Origin: Desmodus rotundus
Lineage: Eukaryota; Chordata; Mammalia; Chiroptera; Phyllostomidae
Reading direction: 5' to 3'
Assembly: GCF_022682495.2 (NCBI RefSeq)
Contig: NC_071398.1
Location: 100,361,880-100,425,879, forward strand
DNA: 64,000 bases
In this document: positions 34,240 to 46,774 of the stretch, in pieces
Layout of the letters: every line of letters starts with the position of its first letter
Position numbering within the stretch: the first letter of the stretch is position 1
Position numbers and translations under genes: made by a program
The notes under the pieces: model-generated
Databases searched by the model: none
What the model saw: the letters and a program-made list of their open reading frames with translations, nothing else
What the model was told of the DNA's origin: nothing

Positions 34240-36470
34240 CAATCCATTTAGGCCCTCAAGTCTGTCTGTCCTTTTTCCTCTGAACCAGCCTATCCACCCC
34301 GGTGTGAGAACAGAAAATAAACCAGGAGCTGGCATCGCTTTTCTAACTCCCCCGGAGGGGGTGATGCTCGCGTGCACCTTCAAACCGGCACGAAGACGAG
34401 GAGATCAGCACAGGATCCTGGCTCCTGGCCACGGGGGGGTCCCTGGACCCCACTGAGAAGGCCAGCTCGGGCTCTCGCTGTGGACAAGCAGACCTCTTTC
34501 AGTGACTGCTGGGCACGCTCCTCCCCCCTCCTGCCACACACTGGGAGGCACCTGGAGAAAGGGGCGTCAGCTGCGTTGCCCATGGGTGCTCTGAACACGG
34601 GCCTCCTTTCCATTCGACCCCTGTGGCTGCTGAAGGAGGAGAGGGTGAGACAGAGGCAGCCTGGGCTCAGCTGACAGAAAACACAGGGCCCATGAAGGGC
34701 CAGACCACTGGTGGGCACGGGAAGTTGGGAGTTTCTCCCCCAGGTGACTTCCAACCTGCAAATATGGTGACCAGGCTCGGCACATGTAGTGGCGTGGCGC
34801 TCTCACTCGGCAATGACCTGTCGCCCTCCCCCGGCAGCAGCACAAAGCAGGTGAGCAGGGCACCTGGCTCCACAGGTGGGGCGGGTAGCCCTGCAGAGGC
34901 CGGAATGTGTGAGGAGGAGGAAATGGACCCCAGGAAGGGGACTGGTCGTACCAACAGCTGATGCCTGCACTACTATTAGAGCTGAAATACAACGCTACAC
35001 TGAACAAAACCCACCCTGGGCTTGGTTTTTGAAGCTGAATGATGAGAAACAGCTTGAGCAGGTGCAGAGACCATGTCCCCAAGAGAAGAGAGGTATGTGA
35101 CCCAGCACAGCCAGCAGGGTGGCAGGCGTCCTGAGCCACCATGAGTGAGCTCTGCCAACACCACTTTCTTCCTCTGCTCACAGCCGACGCTGCTTGTATG
35201 TAGCTGGAGGAGGAGCAGCAAGTTGAAAGGGAGGGAACTCAGGTCATGGCAGAGGGCTCTTACTGCCAAGAGGAGGCCCCTAAGGGGCCAGGTCCTTCGC
35301 CCACTCTCCACACAGGCTCAGAGTCTCCCTCTGACGCGGCCGCTGAGCTGAGGGGCCCCAGCCTCCTGGTAGCTGCTTCCCAAGCCCCAGGTTTGAGTTC
35401 ATTCTCCAAGGCTCCAGGCCCCGGCATGTCCCAGCAGGCAAGGTAGGTCCCCACTGCTCCACTTGGAGCCCAAACCAGTATTTCAGGCCTCAGCCCTATT
35501 CCCCATGCATGGGGCCATGGGGCCCTCCTTCCCCAGTTCCAGTAAACCTGCCTTCCAACCAGGACTGCTCCACCCACTCAGGAAACCTGGTCCTCATCCC
35601 CGCAGACCCTGGAAAACATGACCCCCTCCCCCGCCACCGCCTCGTTTCCACAGGAACGAGATAGCATTGGACCCCCGCCTTCCTCACGAGCCGCAGTTGG
35701 GGTGCAGACAACGGGCGTGGCTATGGCTCACCCCAAAAGACAGGGCCAAATGGTCAGAGCATGGCACCTCCACAGCAGCAGGCCTGGGTCCTAGGCTGGA
35801 AGACACGCAGAGGCGTGAGGACACAGGGAGCCAGCAGAGCTGGGCACCACACTGCTGGCTTTGGGGAAGCATCCAGCCACAGCCACCCCTCTCGTCCTGG
35901 CTCTCTGCTCATCTCCCCCCAAATTCACAGCAGGGTCTGCACTTCCAACCAGCCAAGTCCTCCTGCCCCGTGCTGGGACAGTGGGCGAGGGGGGTGTCGT
36001 CCAATGACAAGAGGACATTCTTCCCAGACCATCTGGGGACGCCCTGTGTGTGCCCCTCCCAGGCATGCCAGGGTGCACGGCCAGTCTGGGCACATGCTCG
36101 AGCCAGGGACAGCACACCTTCTTTCGCCCACTCGGGGAGGAAACGCCTCCTCTCTGTCCCCGTCATGCTGCTCATGGGCAGTGAGGGCAGCAGCACCCAC
36201 CCTTCCCAGTGCCCCCCACTTGTGACCTGAGGGACACACACAGTCACCATCCACTCTCCCTATGTCAGTGAGGTGGTATGTGACATAGGGCCAGTGCGGG
36301 GTCTGCAAACCAGTTCCTGCTCACCTGGCCGCACCCCGGAATAGCAGGTGCCCTGGGGCAGGTTTCTCAGGCCCTTGTCCTGTTCCTCCGCTAGAGAAAG
36401 AGCACAAACAAGCCCCCATGGCGCAGGGTATGTGTGTGGGGCTCCAGTAACACAGGCAAAGTGACTGTGC
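34240..36470. other. unique GC-rich non-coding sequence
   Basis: No feature was recognised. Long overlapping frames on both strands have no domain content. Confidence 0.55.
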
Positions 36471-36479
36471 AGTGCCTGG

Positions 36480-36625
36480 TGTGAGGGCACTTGATAGCTA
36501 TTAGCTACTGTTCTTACAAGGCACCTACTAAAGCCCCCGTTTTACTGATTAATAATCCAAGGCTGGAGAGGTCAAGGAGCCTGTCCGAGGTCACCGAGCC
36601 CGACCTTATACAATAATAATCGCAG
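36480..36625 (-). repeat. MIR SINE fragment
   Basis: The segment 'ttttactgattaataatccaaggctggagaggtcaaggagcctgtccgaggtcacc' is a diverged reverse complement of the MIR core (tttacagatgaggaaactgaggcccagagaggttaagtgacttgcccaaggtca). Confidence 0.6.
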
Positions 36626-36629
36626 AAGT

Positions 36630-37981
36630 GGAACGACAAACTCGGGCTGGACTTGCGACACCAGTGTGGCTCCATGATACCACACTGCCTCAGGGACAAG
36701 CTGCAGCCCCACCGTGGTATGGTCGAGTGCTGTCACAGCCCTCACCTGCACAAGTCATCGCCAGTGGGTCCTCTCCAGGGACCCTCTGTGTTCATTCTAG
36801 TCATCTTAGAGAGGCAATGACTGAACACCCAGGAATTCGAGGGCCACAGAGGGCACACGGCTGCGGCTGGCCGACCCCACGCCTGGCCGGAGCTCGCCCA
36901 CCTAGGGCTCGGGCAGAAGCGAGCTCAGAATCCTGGCTACAGGATCACAGCGGGCTGTCAGGTGGGTCTGCTTTGTGTTATTTCATAGTTTCTCCCAGTT
37001 CTGGTTTTGGTTCTTTCTGCACACCATGCGGTTGACAGAGAGAGAGACCGACCTTTGAACTTCAGGTCTCCCTGACCACCACCCACCTGCCACCCCACAC
37101 TCTTCACACTTCGCCCCCGAACCTGTCTGACGGGGCGCAGATGCTTGCCACCGGGACCTGGGCCACTGGGAGCTGCCTCTGCAGGAGGCCATCCCCAAAG
37201 CCACTGAGTGACAGGCGGCAGGTCACAGAGAGGCAGGGGCACCAGAGGTCTGTCTACCTCTGGGACTGTCTGTCCATCTCTTTCCCTCCCGAACAGCGTA
37301 CAGGCTGCGCGGGCTCAACCTCCACCCCCGGGAAGACACAGCGGCGAGGGCGCAGGACCGAAAGGCATCAGGACCCAAGTCCAACCCTGACTGAGGGCAC
37401 TCTGTCCCCCACCACCCGCACACCTGCCCACAGCCAGCGTGTGGGTCACCTGCTGTGACTAGGAAGGTGTGACACAGCTGTACTCCACACCCAGTGTTTG
37501 GAGCTCAGGGCCAGCAGGGTCATCAGCGTCCTGTGTGGCCGCTGTGTCTTGTCCCCGCCCCCGCAAACAGGCCACGTGGAGTGTGCCCCAGTGGGGGTTG
37601 CTGCTTCCCTGCCACAGTCAAGAGTGTGCTGCTCCGCCGTCACAGCTCCCCTCCATCCAGCGTGAGCACGCCAGGACACCACCAGGTCTGGCTCCCACAT
37701 CACGCCTGCCTGCTGGGGAGATGAGCGTCCCCTCATCACGGGGCAGACAACAGATGCCCACCTTCCGCGCAGACACCCGCACGGTGCATCTACTAAGTCC
37801 TAAGAGGCCCACCCGAGCAGACAAACCCACGCTGGGCGTTGGAGACAGTGTTCCACCCTGCCATCCTCAGACGGCCGTGTTTCAGAGCTCTGTGCGGGGG
37901 CGCCACCTTTCTCCCATCCCCACACACGTCACTGTCTGTCCATGGCCAACACCGCCAACACAGCCCCTGTTCGTCTGCGTC

Positions 37982-38027
<46 letters not shown>

Positions 38028-38575
38028 CGCTCACTCATTCAGGCGAGAGGGTGTTGCCTCAGTATCACTGCTTCCCCTCAGGCTTGCCATCAAACACACG
38101 GTCCGCAGCTCCCCCTCCCCGCCCCCCCTACTTGGGTCACCCATGGATAAAAGAAATCTACCGTCTGTGCTTGGCACAGTGTAAGAGGACGATACCCGCG
38201 ACACACGCAGATAACAGAGCAGACGATGCACCAGCATCCGGCACGCACAGCATCAGCGGCAGTGGCAGAACCGACACCCACGGACTCCACCCACGGTCAG
38301 TCACCGAGCAAGGCCCTCCCCGCTGGCAGCGTCGTGTTTGTCCTGCGCCCTCTCCGCTCTGCCCTGGGCAGGGCTTCTCTCCGTGCCCTCAGCGTCTGTC
38401 CATCACGCAATCGTAAACCGACACGGCGAACCCTCTGGTGGCACCCGACACCTGCCAGGCTTCAGCCAAATTCCAGCTTCCTCCTAACTCATCTGAGACG
38501 AAGGGAAGGGAGGGAGTGGGGCCCGAGGTAGATTTGGGAGCCCCCTCGGTCTGGAAATGCTACCTGGACATATTT
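36630..38575. other. unique GC-rich sequence with a CAG repeat
   Basis: A (CAG) tract lies at 37984-38028. The 315-codon plus-strand frame spanning it (37469-38416) has no domain, and a competing frame reads the same tract as polyglutamine. No splice-bounded exon was recognised. Confidence 0.5.
37984..38028. repeat. (CAG)14-15 trinucleotide repeat
   Basis: About 14 to 15 uninterrupted CAG units follow 'gcgtctc'. Depending on frame it would read serine, glutamine or alanine, but there is no evidence that the region is coding. Confidence 0.93.
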
Positions 38576-38579
38576 CTCA

Positions 38580-38700
38580 TCATTTAGTTTCAGGGAGGAG
38601 AAAGTGCTCCATGTTCCCAGTTTGTTGACCTAAAGGAACTCAGAGGAGATGAATTCTATGACTGAATTTTCTGACTCTGCAAAATACGGGTTAGAGTCAG
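38580..38700. promoter_or_regulatory. AT-rich island, weak conserved-element candidate
   Basis: It contains 'catcatttagtttcagggagg', 'gatgaattctatgactgaattttctgactctgc' and no recognisable repeat. Site content is modest. Confidence 0.28.
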
Positions 38701-38944
38701 TAGGAGCCCAGAGCCCACAGGCAGATGCGGTGGGGACAAGGGCCTCTGTGACACAGACGAAGCATGGGTCCTCCAAACTCCTGTTCACGTGAAGAAGGTC
38801 CCGATTCTGTCACTCGTCACTTGCACCTGAGATCTCGTCAGGACACACCTGCTGGGCTGCTCCGCCCCTCAGTGTCTGGCCACCTGGCCAGAGTTCCACC
38901 ATCACTGACGTGTTAGGCAAACAGACGTGACACTTCTTACCACT

Positions 38945-39095
38945 GAGGACCTGTGTCGATGGAACCTGAGAGTTACCATCATATTAAGCCCTCTCTTTGG
39001 TCAATTAGCCAGATAATGAGGGTGCTTTATTTTGACTCTCTTAAAAAACCATCACTTCTCAAATATTTAGGAACTCACCCTTTTGACACCACGCT
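38945..39095. promoter_or_regulatory. candidate conserved non-coding element L
   Basis: An AT-rich block with 'catcatattaagccc', 'ggtcaattagccagataatgaggg' and 'tcaaatatttaggaactc' lies in GC-rich flanks. Confidence 0.37.
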
Positions 39096-39150
39096 GCACC
39101 TGCTGCAGGTGAGGACAACTCATCTGCGTGAGCCTCGGCAGTCCGGGCGC

Positions 39151-39170
39151 GGTGCGGTGCGGTGCGGTGG
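39151..39170. repeat. (GGTGC)n pentanucleotide repeat
   Basis: Three GGTGC units and a variant GGTGG follow 'gggcgc'. Confidence 0.85.
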
Positions 39171-39174
39171 AGTC

Positions 39175-41360
39175 GCCCCAGCAGCTTCTTCCTCTGCACG
39201 TCCATGGACTCAGAGGCAGGCACGGCCCCGTCTGTCACACAGACTTGTCAGCGAGTCCCTACCCCTCCGTATCAGACTCTCACAGCACTGTGGTGGTCTC
39301 GTAAGAAAAGCAGCCTGGCTGTGCCAAGGAAAAGCCCCTTCCCTACTGTTCAGGAGGCAACACCAGAGACTGTACACAACGGTTTAAAGACCTGGAGCTC
39401 CGGAGCAGCAAACACAAAAACTGGGGTGACCACAACAGGAAGGTCCCCCGACCAGGACCAGACACACCTGCGTGGCCTCAACACAACACCGGTGAGCGCT
39501 CACCCTCTGGGTGGTTTGGTGGTGCCCCAACACCAATCTTCAGCTACCCAACAGCGGACTTTTCTCTTCTGGAATCCATGTCACTCCCCCAGCATTGTCT
39601 GCAGGAGACAGGCTCAGCTCGCAAATAGCTCTTTTGGCTAAACTGCCTTAAAGGCAGTTCTTCCCCAGGTCACCTTCCCCACAGGCATCCCCGCCCGCCA
39701 GGACACAGCAGGGCCGCCTTCCCTTCCTGTCACGCTCTGCGCCCCTCCCTGGGACTGTGAATGTCACAGACCATTTCCCTACCACAAACTCCTGAAGGCA
39801 GGGCCGGCCTGACTTGCTCCTCGCCCAGCTCCACAAAGGTCCCGCAGGAGCAAATGAACACTTACGATTTGGTGAACTGCTCTGGCCCCCTCCAGCGAGC
39901 GACCAAGGACACCAGCGTACTCCCTGAAGAGGCCCCTGGGTCTAAGTTACTGGATCTCTCACGGTGGATTCTGTGCTGGGGGTGGGGGCAGGTGGGAACG
40001 GCCGCAGGGCGGGGCTGTGATGCCCAGGCGTCTTCTCTAGGACACTCGCTCCCGCGCTGGCCCTGAGCAGGCACACACATCGCTAGGGAGGTCTCAGACA
40101 AGGGAAGCGCTCACATCCCCCACCTGTACAAGCCCCCTTGAGCCTGCTCCTGGGCCAATGCGCTCAGTGCGGCCGCCATGGCAGCTTTACTGAAGAGACC
40201 AGCAGACGGACGGATCCCACTGCATGACACGTCCACGCCAGCAGGTCCTGAGAACTGATGTCTTGCCATGATGCCACCTCTAACCAGGGGACCAAAGACA
40301 TGTGGGTGTACAAGTGGCAACTTCCTACACACATGAGCCCACACACACTCAGAGACAGGCATGAGCACACACGGCCACACTCACACATGAACACACACTG
40401 GGATACATACAGGCACACTCGAACACACACACAGATGAACCCATGAACGTGCACTCACCTTCCTTGCCGGGCTCAACATGAATGCACTGGGCTCTCTGCC
40501 GGGGAACCCGCGTTTGCTCGCTGTTCCGAGTTCGCCAAACCCTCTGACAGTTTTCCAGATTGGCCCCGGCCTATGAAGTGAGGCAATTCCAGCCAGACAC
40601 TCCCCCATCCACTGTGTTTGCAGAGCCTCTGCCTGCGACTTCCAGTTCCAGCCTGCGATGTATCCTTGAGCCGACTCCACTGGTTGTGAAGAAAATGGCA
40701 ATGATGTGTCTAAAGCTCCAGGTCAATGCTGACAGAAGGGGAGGCCCAGCTTTAAAACAGGGCGGCCAGCACAGTGAGAAAACGCCCGAGAAGGGGGAAG
40801 GCTGGACTGCTGGACACTGAGCCACAGAAGGGGCCACTTCAATTTCTGATGAGGGGCCAAGCTTTGGGACAACAGCTGTGACGCCTTCGTCCACCCTGGG
40901 CCCTGTCACCGAACCCAGGGAGCCAGGAGAGTGGGCACGTGCTCCAAGACTGAAATATCAAATCATTTTCAAAGAAAAGTCTCGAGTGAACAACCCGCCC
41001 GGCCACAGGAAGGGACAAATGAGTGGTGCGAGTGGCATGCAGAGGACTGACACACAGCGTCAGCAGCAGCTGGCGCCAAGGCAGGCACACTGCGTGATGC
41101 CGCCGCCGCGTGCGGGAGCTGTCGGGGTCACCTGCGACGACAAACATCAGCACGACGCTGCAGTGGGAAGGCCAAGAGGAAGCTTTGTAGGCGAGGGAAG
41201 CGTCCTGTGCCTTCGCTGGGGTGTTGGCTGCGCAGGTGGATTCACCAAGGGTCTACCCACCCAGCTGCAAGTTCACTTCCACGTCTGTTTCATCACCAGC
41301 CTCCCCCTGCCTCTGAGTGAGTCCAGAAGTTTAGTGATGTGAGGAAAAACATCGACTTCT
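39175..41360. other. unique sequence with CA-rich stretch
   Basis: No exon was recognised. A CA-rich imperfect repeat lies at 40318-40450. Confidence 0.5.
40318..40450. repeat. imperfect CA-rich repeat
   Basis: The strand is dominated by ACACAC and 'catgaacacac'-type phrases. Read on the opposite strand it yields cysteine/valine-rich frames, which are artefacts of the GTGT composition. Confidence 0.75.
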
Positions 41361-41364
41361 GGAA

Positions 41365-41460
41365 GAGGAGGATCTGAAATGTAACCCTGTGCTCTCGCCT
41401 TCCAGCCCTGTGACCTTGAACATGCTCCCAGCTGTACAATGGCAGAACCCTAGTTACGGC
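41365..41460 (+). repeat. MIR SINE fragment
   Basis: The block 'ctctcgccttccagccctgtgaccttgaacatgctcccagctgtacaatgg' follows the MIR core order with moderate divergence. Confidence 0.5.
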
Positions 41461-41984
41461 TGCGTGGAACTCAACACTCCAAAGCTAAAGCGCCGATGAC
41501 AGATGTGATGCTCTGCAGCGGGTATAACACTACACACAGAGATGAAGGAGATCGTTCTCCCTGGCTGGGGCGGGGCCATTCTCACCTGTGGTGACTCGCT
41601 CTTTCCACCATCAGAGCCTGGACCCAGGAGCTCACGCTTGGCCTCCACTTTTCCTTCACATGCAGACACACACACACCACGCACACCGCCACACACACGC
41701 CACGCTCCTTCATAGGCACTGTCTGTTCTCACTTGCTGCTCTGTCTGCTTGATAAGGGGCCCAATCTGCATAAAGCTTGTGAATAAATCAACGGGCAATG
41801 AGAGAGGCCAAGAAACGTCACCAAGGCGAGGGCGCAGGGCCCCACACAGGAGAGGCCACTAGGTCCCACTGAGAGTCTGGGAGGTCGCCGTGGTTACGGT
41901 GGACTGGGTCACAGGAAGGCGCCCCCCTGTGGCCGCCCTCTCCGTCCCGCCACTGCCCCTCTGCTCATTTCGGAGGGCTGTTTA

Positions 41985-42240
41985 TGTGATCTACGCCCCC
42001 CCTCTTGCTTCTCTCTGCACTTTCTTTCTCTCGGGCTGGGTTTAATTTGACACCTCGAGCTTTGGTAACGAGGTGGGGAGCAGAGCAGCCACAGCGGAAT
42101 TCATTAGGGCTCCACACTGCAGGGCCTGCGCTCTGCGCGTTAATGACATCGGAGGGTAGGGAAACGAGACAGCCGCCACGCGAGATGAAATAAACATGAG
42201 GACTGTCAGCAGTGACAGCCTAAGCAAAGGGGACAAAATG
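41985..42240. promoter_or_regulatory. candidate conserved non-coding element M
   Basis: It contains 'gggtttaatttgacacctcgagctttggtaacgagg', 'gaattcattagggc', 'gcgcgttaatgacatcgg' and 'gatgaaataaacatgagg'. TGACA and TAAT cores alternate over 250 bases, and no repeat family was recognised. Confidence 0.45.
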
Positions 42241-42364
42241 AGCCAGGTAGAGACCTTTCCCGGGCAGCACAATGCAAACCGACAGCTTGCAGAGCCCCTC
42301 CCCCGCCCCCGTCCCTAAAGCTGCAGGGTGAGAGGTGAGGGTGCGAAGGAAGTGTGCAAGGGAA

Positions 42365-42440
42365 AGAAGGAAGAAAACACAATTAAATGATCAGCCTTAA
42401 CATACAAATTTCATTTACCGGTTTAGTGCTGGCGCAAACT
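42365..42440. promoter_or_regulatory. candidate conserved non-coding element N
   Basis: A short AT-rich block, 'cacaattaaatgatcagcc' then 'catacaaatttcatttaccgg', sits between GC-rich flanks. Confidence 0.38.
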
Positions 42441-42570
42441 GAACTCATCGCCCTCCTTCCAGGAGGAGGCGCAGGGGGCGGGGCAGGCAGCCTCACTGTG
42501 CTGGGCAGTTCCTTCCTGCCTCCTGCCCAGGGCTGATTGTCTCCAGAGCAGCACTGCCCGGCGCGCCCAC

Positions 42571-42590
42571 CCCCCCCCCCCCCCCCCCCC
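42571..42590. repeat. poly-C run (20 nt)
   Basis: Twenty C in a row (G20 on the minus strand) follow 'gcgcgcccac'. Exact length is unreliable in most sequencing methods. Confidence 0.9.
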
Positions 42591-42599
42591 GCCCCCTGA

Positions 42600-43750
42600 T
42601 GCCACAGGGAGCACTGGGAGGAGGCTGCAATGGGAAGGAGGCAGCAGGGGTGGTGGGAAGGGGCAGAGACGAAGGTCCTGGCCTCGCTTTCTTGCCCTCG
42701 GTGTGGGGGAGGGGAGGAGGCTAACAAAGACGACGCAGCAGCCTGTAAAGGACCCTGGAGCAAAGCCTGGCATGTGCACACGGGCAGGGGTGAGGCCTGC
42801 TCCCCACTACCGGCTGCCAGGAGGGTTCACGGCCTGGGACGGGCTCAGGGACCATGGCGCAGTCTCCCCTGCACACAACGCGGATGAAGTGCGCGGCTGT
42901 AATCAAGCGAAGCCAGGGCCTTCTCTCTGCATGGAAAGAACCCCGTCTCCGCAGGAGCAAAGGGGATACGACGCTCCCTTCCCTGTAGTTACCCGAGATG
43001 AAGGTGGCTTCCCATCTCTAAATGGAGCTGGCTCCACAGGGTTGGGCACTGCGTGGGCCCACAATGGTTTCCACAGAGCTCCGAGTTTCTCCCACACCCT
43101 CCCAGAACCCTTCTCAGTTCAGCCCTCTCTGGACAGGATGTTGTGAGCCAAAGCCCACCCTTTCACACCAAATGTTGCTCGCTTTGGCCATGGGCTTCTC
43201 AAGCAAGGTTTTCCAAGGACCCCCAAAAGCTGGCACTATGCCTGAGCAGGGAGAGACCCGTCTCTGTCCACGGATGAGCAGGGAGGGAGCATGGGCAGGC
43301 TGGGTCCAGGCAGCACGCAAGCTAAGGACAGGCCCATGCGTGGCCGTGTTGAGTTGCATGACTGTGAGTTTGCCCCGTGGCACCCTGTGAGTGTGAGGGC
43401 AGAGGAGGCTACTTGCAAATGTGCCACAGGGATGTGACGTGCGCTGGAGAGCCTGACCCCAGACTCTCGTGCATCGTGACTGTGGAAGCCAGGTGGCCGT
43501 CACTCCAAGCCACAGGCACGAACCGCTGATGTCAGAAAACCGCCTGCCTGTCTCACGTCCCAGGGGACAACAGATTTGGGGTGTCACAAAATGGGACCAC
43601 GACAGTTCTGTCAAACGCGCCCTGGGTCTCGGGCCGGGAGGAACCTGGCCAGCATTCTGTGCGCACCGAGTACTGAGCACTGAGCACTGAGCACGCTAGG
43701 TTTCCTCCTCTGAACAAGTCAACACCTCCCCCCCCCCAGCGAGGCCCCTG
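42600..43750. other. unique GC-rich non-coding sequence
   Basis: Nothing gene-like was recognised. A 7-bp unit ACTGAGC is repeated three times at 43672-43692. Confidence 0.55.
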
Positions 43751-43754
43751 AAGG

Positions 43755-43835
43755 AAAGCAACCCCTTAATAAACGTGCTTCAGGAGGGTCTCATTAACAA
43801 GACTGACTTTGTCTCAGCGAGAAAGTGCGATCAGA
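43755..43835. promoter_or_regulatory. candidate conserved non-coding element O
   Basis: It has 'ccccttaataaacgtgcttcagg' and 'ggtctcattaacaagactgac' within 50 bases. The element is small. Confidence 0.36.
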
Positions 43836-44329
43836 GAACATTCTGTGAAGGGAAGGAGGTGCCACACTCCGTGTGCCCTGGAGGGCAGTAAGGGGCGACC
43901 ACAGCGGGGCTCTGGAAGGACGGAACCGGGTCTGAAGGCTGATGTGACATGCAGTAGCACGGCCACCTGAGGCGAGGCCAGGCGCCCAATGTGACCGCAG
44001 AGGCAGCGCCACCCAGCCTGCCACGTCCACGTCCCGCCAGCAGGGGAGAGCGCGCCCGAAGGACAGCAGCACCAGACGCAGGGCGGCTCCACCAAAAGCA
44101 CAGCCCCAGGCACGTGTGGGCAGCCCCCAGTCCCATTTCCTCAGGTCCCTTCTCGTTTCAAGCCTGGACTGCAAGAGGATGGAGGCCCCTGCTCCTCCGC
44201 ATGTCTTCAGCCTCAGAGGGACCCCTGCTCAGCTGACCCTGCACCCCAACTGAGAGGGGGCAGCAGCCAAAGGAATCAGCCCATGGGTCCACGCCATGGC
44301 CCTCAGAGGCAGCGACCACAGAGGGCCGC

Positions 44330-44460
44330 TTTAGAGTGAGACAAGCAGGTTTGAACACCACTGCCCACCAGTCTCAGGACCCCGAGCAGATTGGTCAGCC
44401 CTGCTGGGCCTCAGTTTCCCCCTCTCTAAAATGAGGACCATGACCACTCTGCTATGGACA
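44330..44460 (+). repeat. MIR SINE
   Basis: The stretch runs from 'agcaggtttgaacaccactgccc' to 'gggcctcagtttccccctctctaaaatgaggacc'. The latter closely matches the MIR core (cctcagtttcctcatctgtaaaatggggat), making this one of the better-preserved MIR copies here. Confidence 0.75.
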
Positions 44461-44464
44461 ACCC

Positions 44465-45930
44465 AGATATCGTTAATTGGAACCTGGGGTGGACACACTG
44501 TCCAGCTGAGACACATCCCCCAAAGTCCTGTGACAGTCCTGAAGCTCTCCAGCCTTGAGGGGCGGGAAGAATCAGCCGGATGGAACCACTTACTCCAGGA
44601 ATATGAGCTATAGTGCGAGAACATCACAGCAAGGTCCTGCCCCAGGGACGAAGTCCTCAGCCCTTGGGCCTGCCCGCCTGCCTCCTCCAACCTCCCCCCA
44701 GGCCTCCAGGACAGTGCTCTGTAGCATGAGCGGCGCGCTCAGCACCCCTGGAAGCTCGGACGTCACGGTGCCAGGAGCGAGCCTAGGTGCCTCTCAGCCA
44801 GGGCAGAGTCCCACTGCGTACCGGACACACAGGTTGTGCGAGGGCTGTAAAGGGGCAAGTGTGAGGCCTGCTCCCCTAGGAAGGCGAGATTTTCACCTCT
44901 ACAAATGATCACTGGGGGCGGGGGGGCAGGAGGGGGCGTTAGAGGTCAACGCGGTCACCTCCCTGCGGTGATGGAGGAGGTCAGGAAGGCGAAGTGACAT
45001 CCTGAACACAGCAACTCAGTGGCAGGCAGCTCCTCCGCAGAGACGGTAGGTAGGTGGGTCTCCGTGTTGGGCTTCCTCTGGCTCTGGGGTCTGACCTGCC
45101 AACCCCCATTCCTTCTCCTCTCCTCCTTCCTTCTCTCCCCAGTATTTCCTCACCCACTAAATACCATCAGTTTGAAATGCCCAGAGCTGGGAGAACAAAG
45201 GGGCCATGAGAATCTTCAGATGCGCACACGTGACTCCCCCTTGGTGTTGGTCTGCTCTGCACGACTGCCTTCTGAGCGCTTCCTGGACCGATGGAATCCA
45301 TGAGACAGAAGGGCAGGCGCTGACGTTGGGGTGGACTCCCCCTGCCGTTCCCCCGCCAGGAGGAGCCTTGTGCACCACGCATGCACCCCCTCCCGGGGCC
45401 TGAGGATGGAAAACACCACCCGCTGGACACGCGGTGCCTCGTGTCTCTACGGTGAGCAGCCAGAAGGATACAACGTCGTGATGTGAGACGTGTTCACCCC
45501 CCAAAACAAGGAGGAGCATTTGTTGTACAGCAAGAACACCTCTGTGACAACCACAGCAGGACCTGCTAGACCAGTCGGTCCTGAAAGGGGGTGCAGGGCC
45601 CCCCAGACGACCCAGCAATTTCTCCCCTCCCGGTAGGCAGGGACCTCTCCCCAGGTCTGAGTGTGTGATACTCTGTCGTCTCCTCCAAGGCGGAGGGTCT
45701 CTGAGCCTTCCCCTCACAGGCAAAAAGCGATGCAGGACGATCTGGCGGGAGGGCCTCGGCGGGCCAGGTTTCCTGCCCAGGTGCCTGGCGGCGGTGGGGA
45801 GAGTAGGGGCCCATCCTCAGGGCAGCCCTCACAGGGAGCCCGAATGCACCTCTGGGTGGCCCTGTACGCGTGGCTGCCGCGGACAGGCTCTCCTGCTGCT
45901 CGCCAGGCTGGCCGGGCAGTAGCGCTGCTG
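44465..45930. other. unique GC-rich non-coding sequence
   Basis: No feature was recognised. Frames of 60 to 190 codons overlap on both strands. Confidence 0.55.
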
Positions 45931-45934
45931 GCCA

Positions 45935-46030
45935 TGGCTGACTTCGCCAGAAACTTCAGGGTGATTATGTTAAGTGATTTTAATAAAATAGAGGGGAGGA
46001 GATGACAACAGAAGATTCTGTTTCTTTGTT
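45935..46030. promoter_or_regulatory. candidate conserved non-coding element P
   Basis: The block 'cttcagggtgattatgttaagtgattttaataaaatagagg' has two related GTGATT repeats and a TTTTAATAAAA site in AT-rich context. Confidence 0.38.
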
Positions 46031-46239
46031 TCTTTGCTTCCTGCCCCACCACGTGTTCTGGAACCCATTTCCCCTCCATTCTGCTCCAGAGAGAGTCAGC
46101 CGTCCCAGGGCAGGGCGGCAGGCGCAGAAGGAGGAGACAGGAAAGCGACACTCTTTGAGACTGGGAAACTGCAGAACTGCTACGGTCACTTTTTGGGGGC
46201 ACTTCTCAGCTCTGTGGGGTGCACTTTGTGGCATGTGTG

Positions 46240-46400
46240 GTGGTGCTCTTGTTCAGTCCTAACACCTCTACAGGCAGATACCACTCTCCCCACTCACAGA
46301 AGAGACAGCTGGGCTGAGGAAGGTGGCGTGACATGACCAGGGGCATGTGGCCCGTGCACCCCAGAGCTGGAGCCAAATGTCCCACTTCCCTGTGCTCTGT
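46240..46400 (-). repeat. MIR SINE fragment
   Basis: The block 'cacagaagagacagctgggctgaggaaggtggcgtgacatgaccaggggcatgtggcc' follows the reverse-complement MIR core order. It continues to 'ccccagagctggagcc'. Confidence 0.6.
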
Positions 46401-46774
46401 GTACACACAGCTCCTGCCTTGTGAGTCCAGGTGCTCGTAGTGAACCTGCAGGGTCTTGTCACTAGGGGGCGTCCTTTCTCCCCAGGACAATCTCAGCACA
46501 GCCTCAGCCCCTCCACTTACAATGTGTGTGTGTTAGTGGAGAGTGAGTTTGTACCCCTGTGGATGTGTTGTCAATAACAGTGGCCATGAATTATTTCAAA
46601 AAGCCACTTACTTGGCCCTTAGTACCTCTAGCCTGAGTCCTCAGCCATGGTCCCGGTTCTGCTCCCAGCTCTGGCTCCCAGTTCTTTTTGATCACCCCTC
46701 CCCCTGCCCCCCCTACTGTTGAGCCCTCCCTACCCCCTCCCCTTTCTGCCTTAAAATCAAACAGCTAAGGAGTT

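Noticed and set aside
37469..38416. 315-codon plus-strand frame spanning the CAG repeat
   Set aside because: It has no domain and low-complexity content from the repeat. Overlapping frames on both strands are almost as long, and no splice or start context supports it.
40164..40454. Cysteine/valine-rich frame suggestive of a secreted cysteine-rich peptide
   Set aside because: It is the translation of a GT-rich simple repeat on the minus strand.
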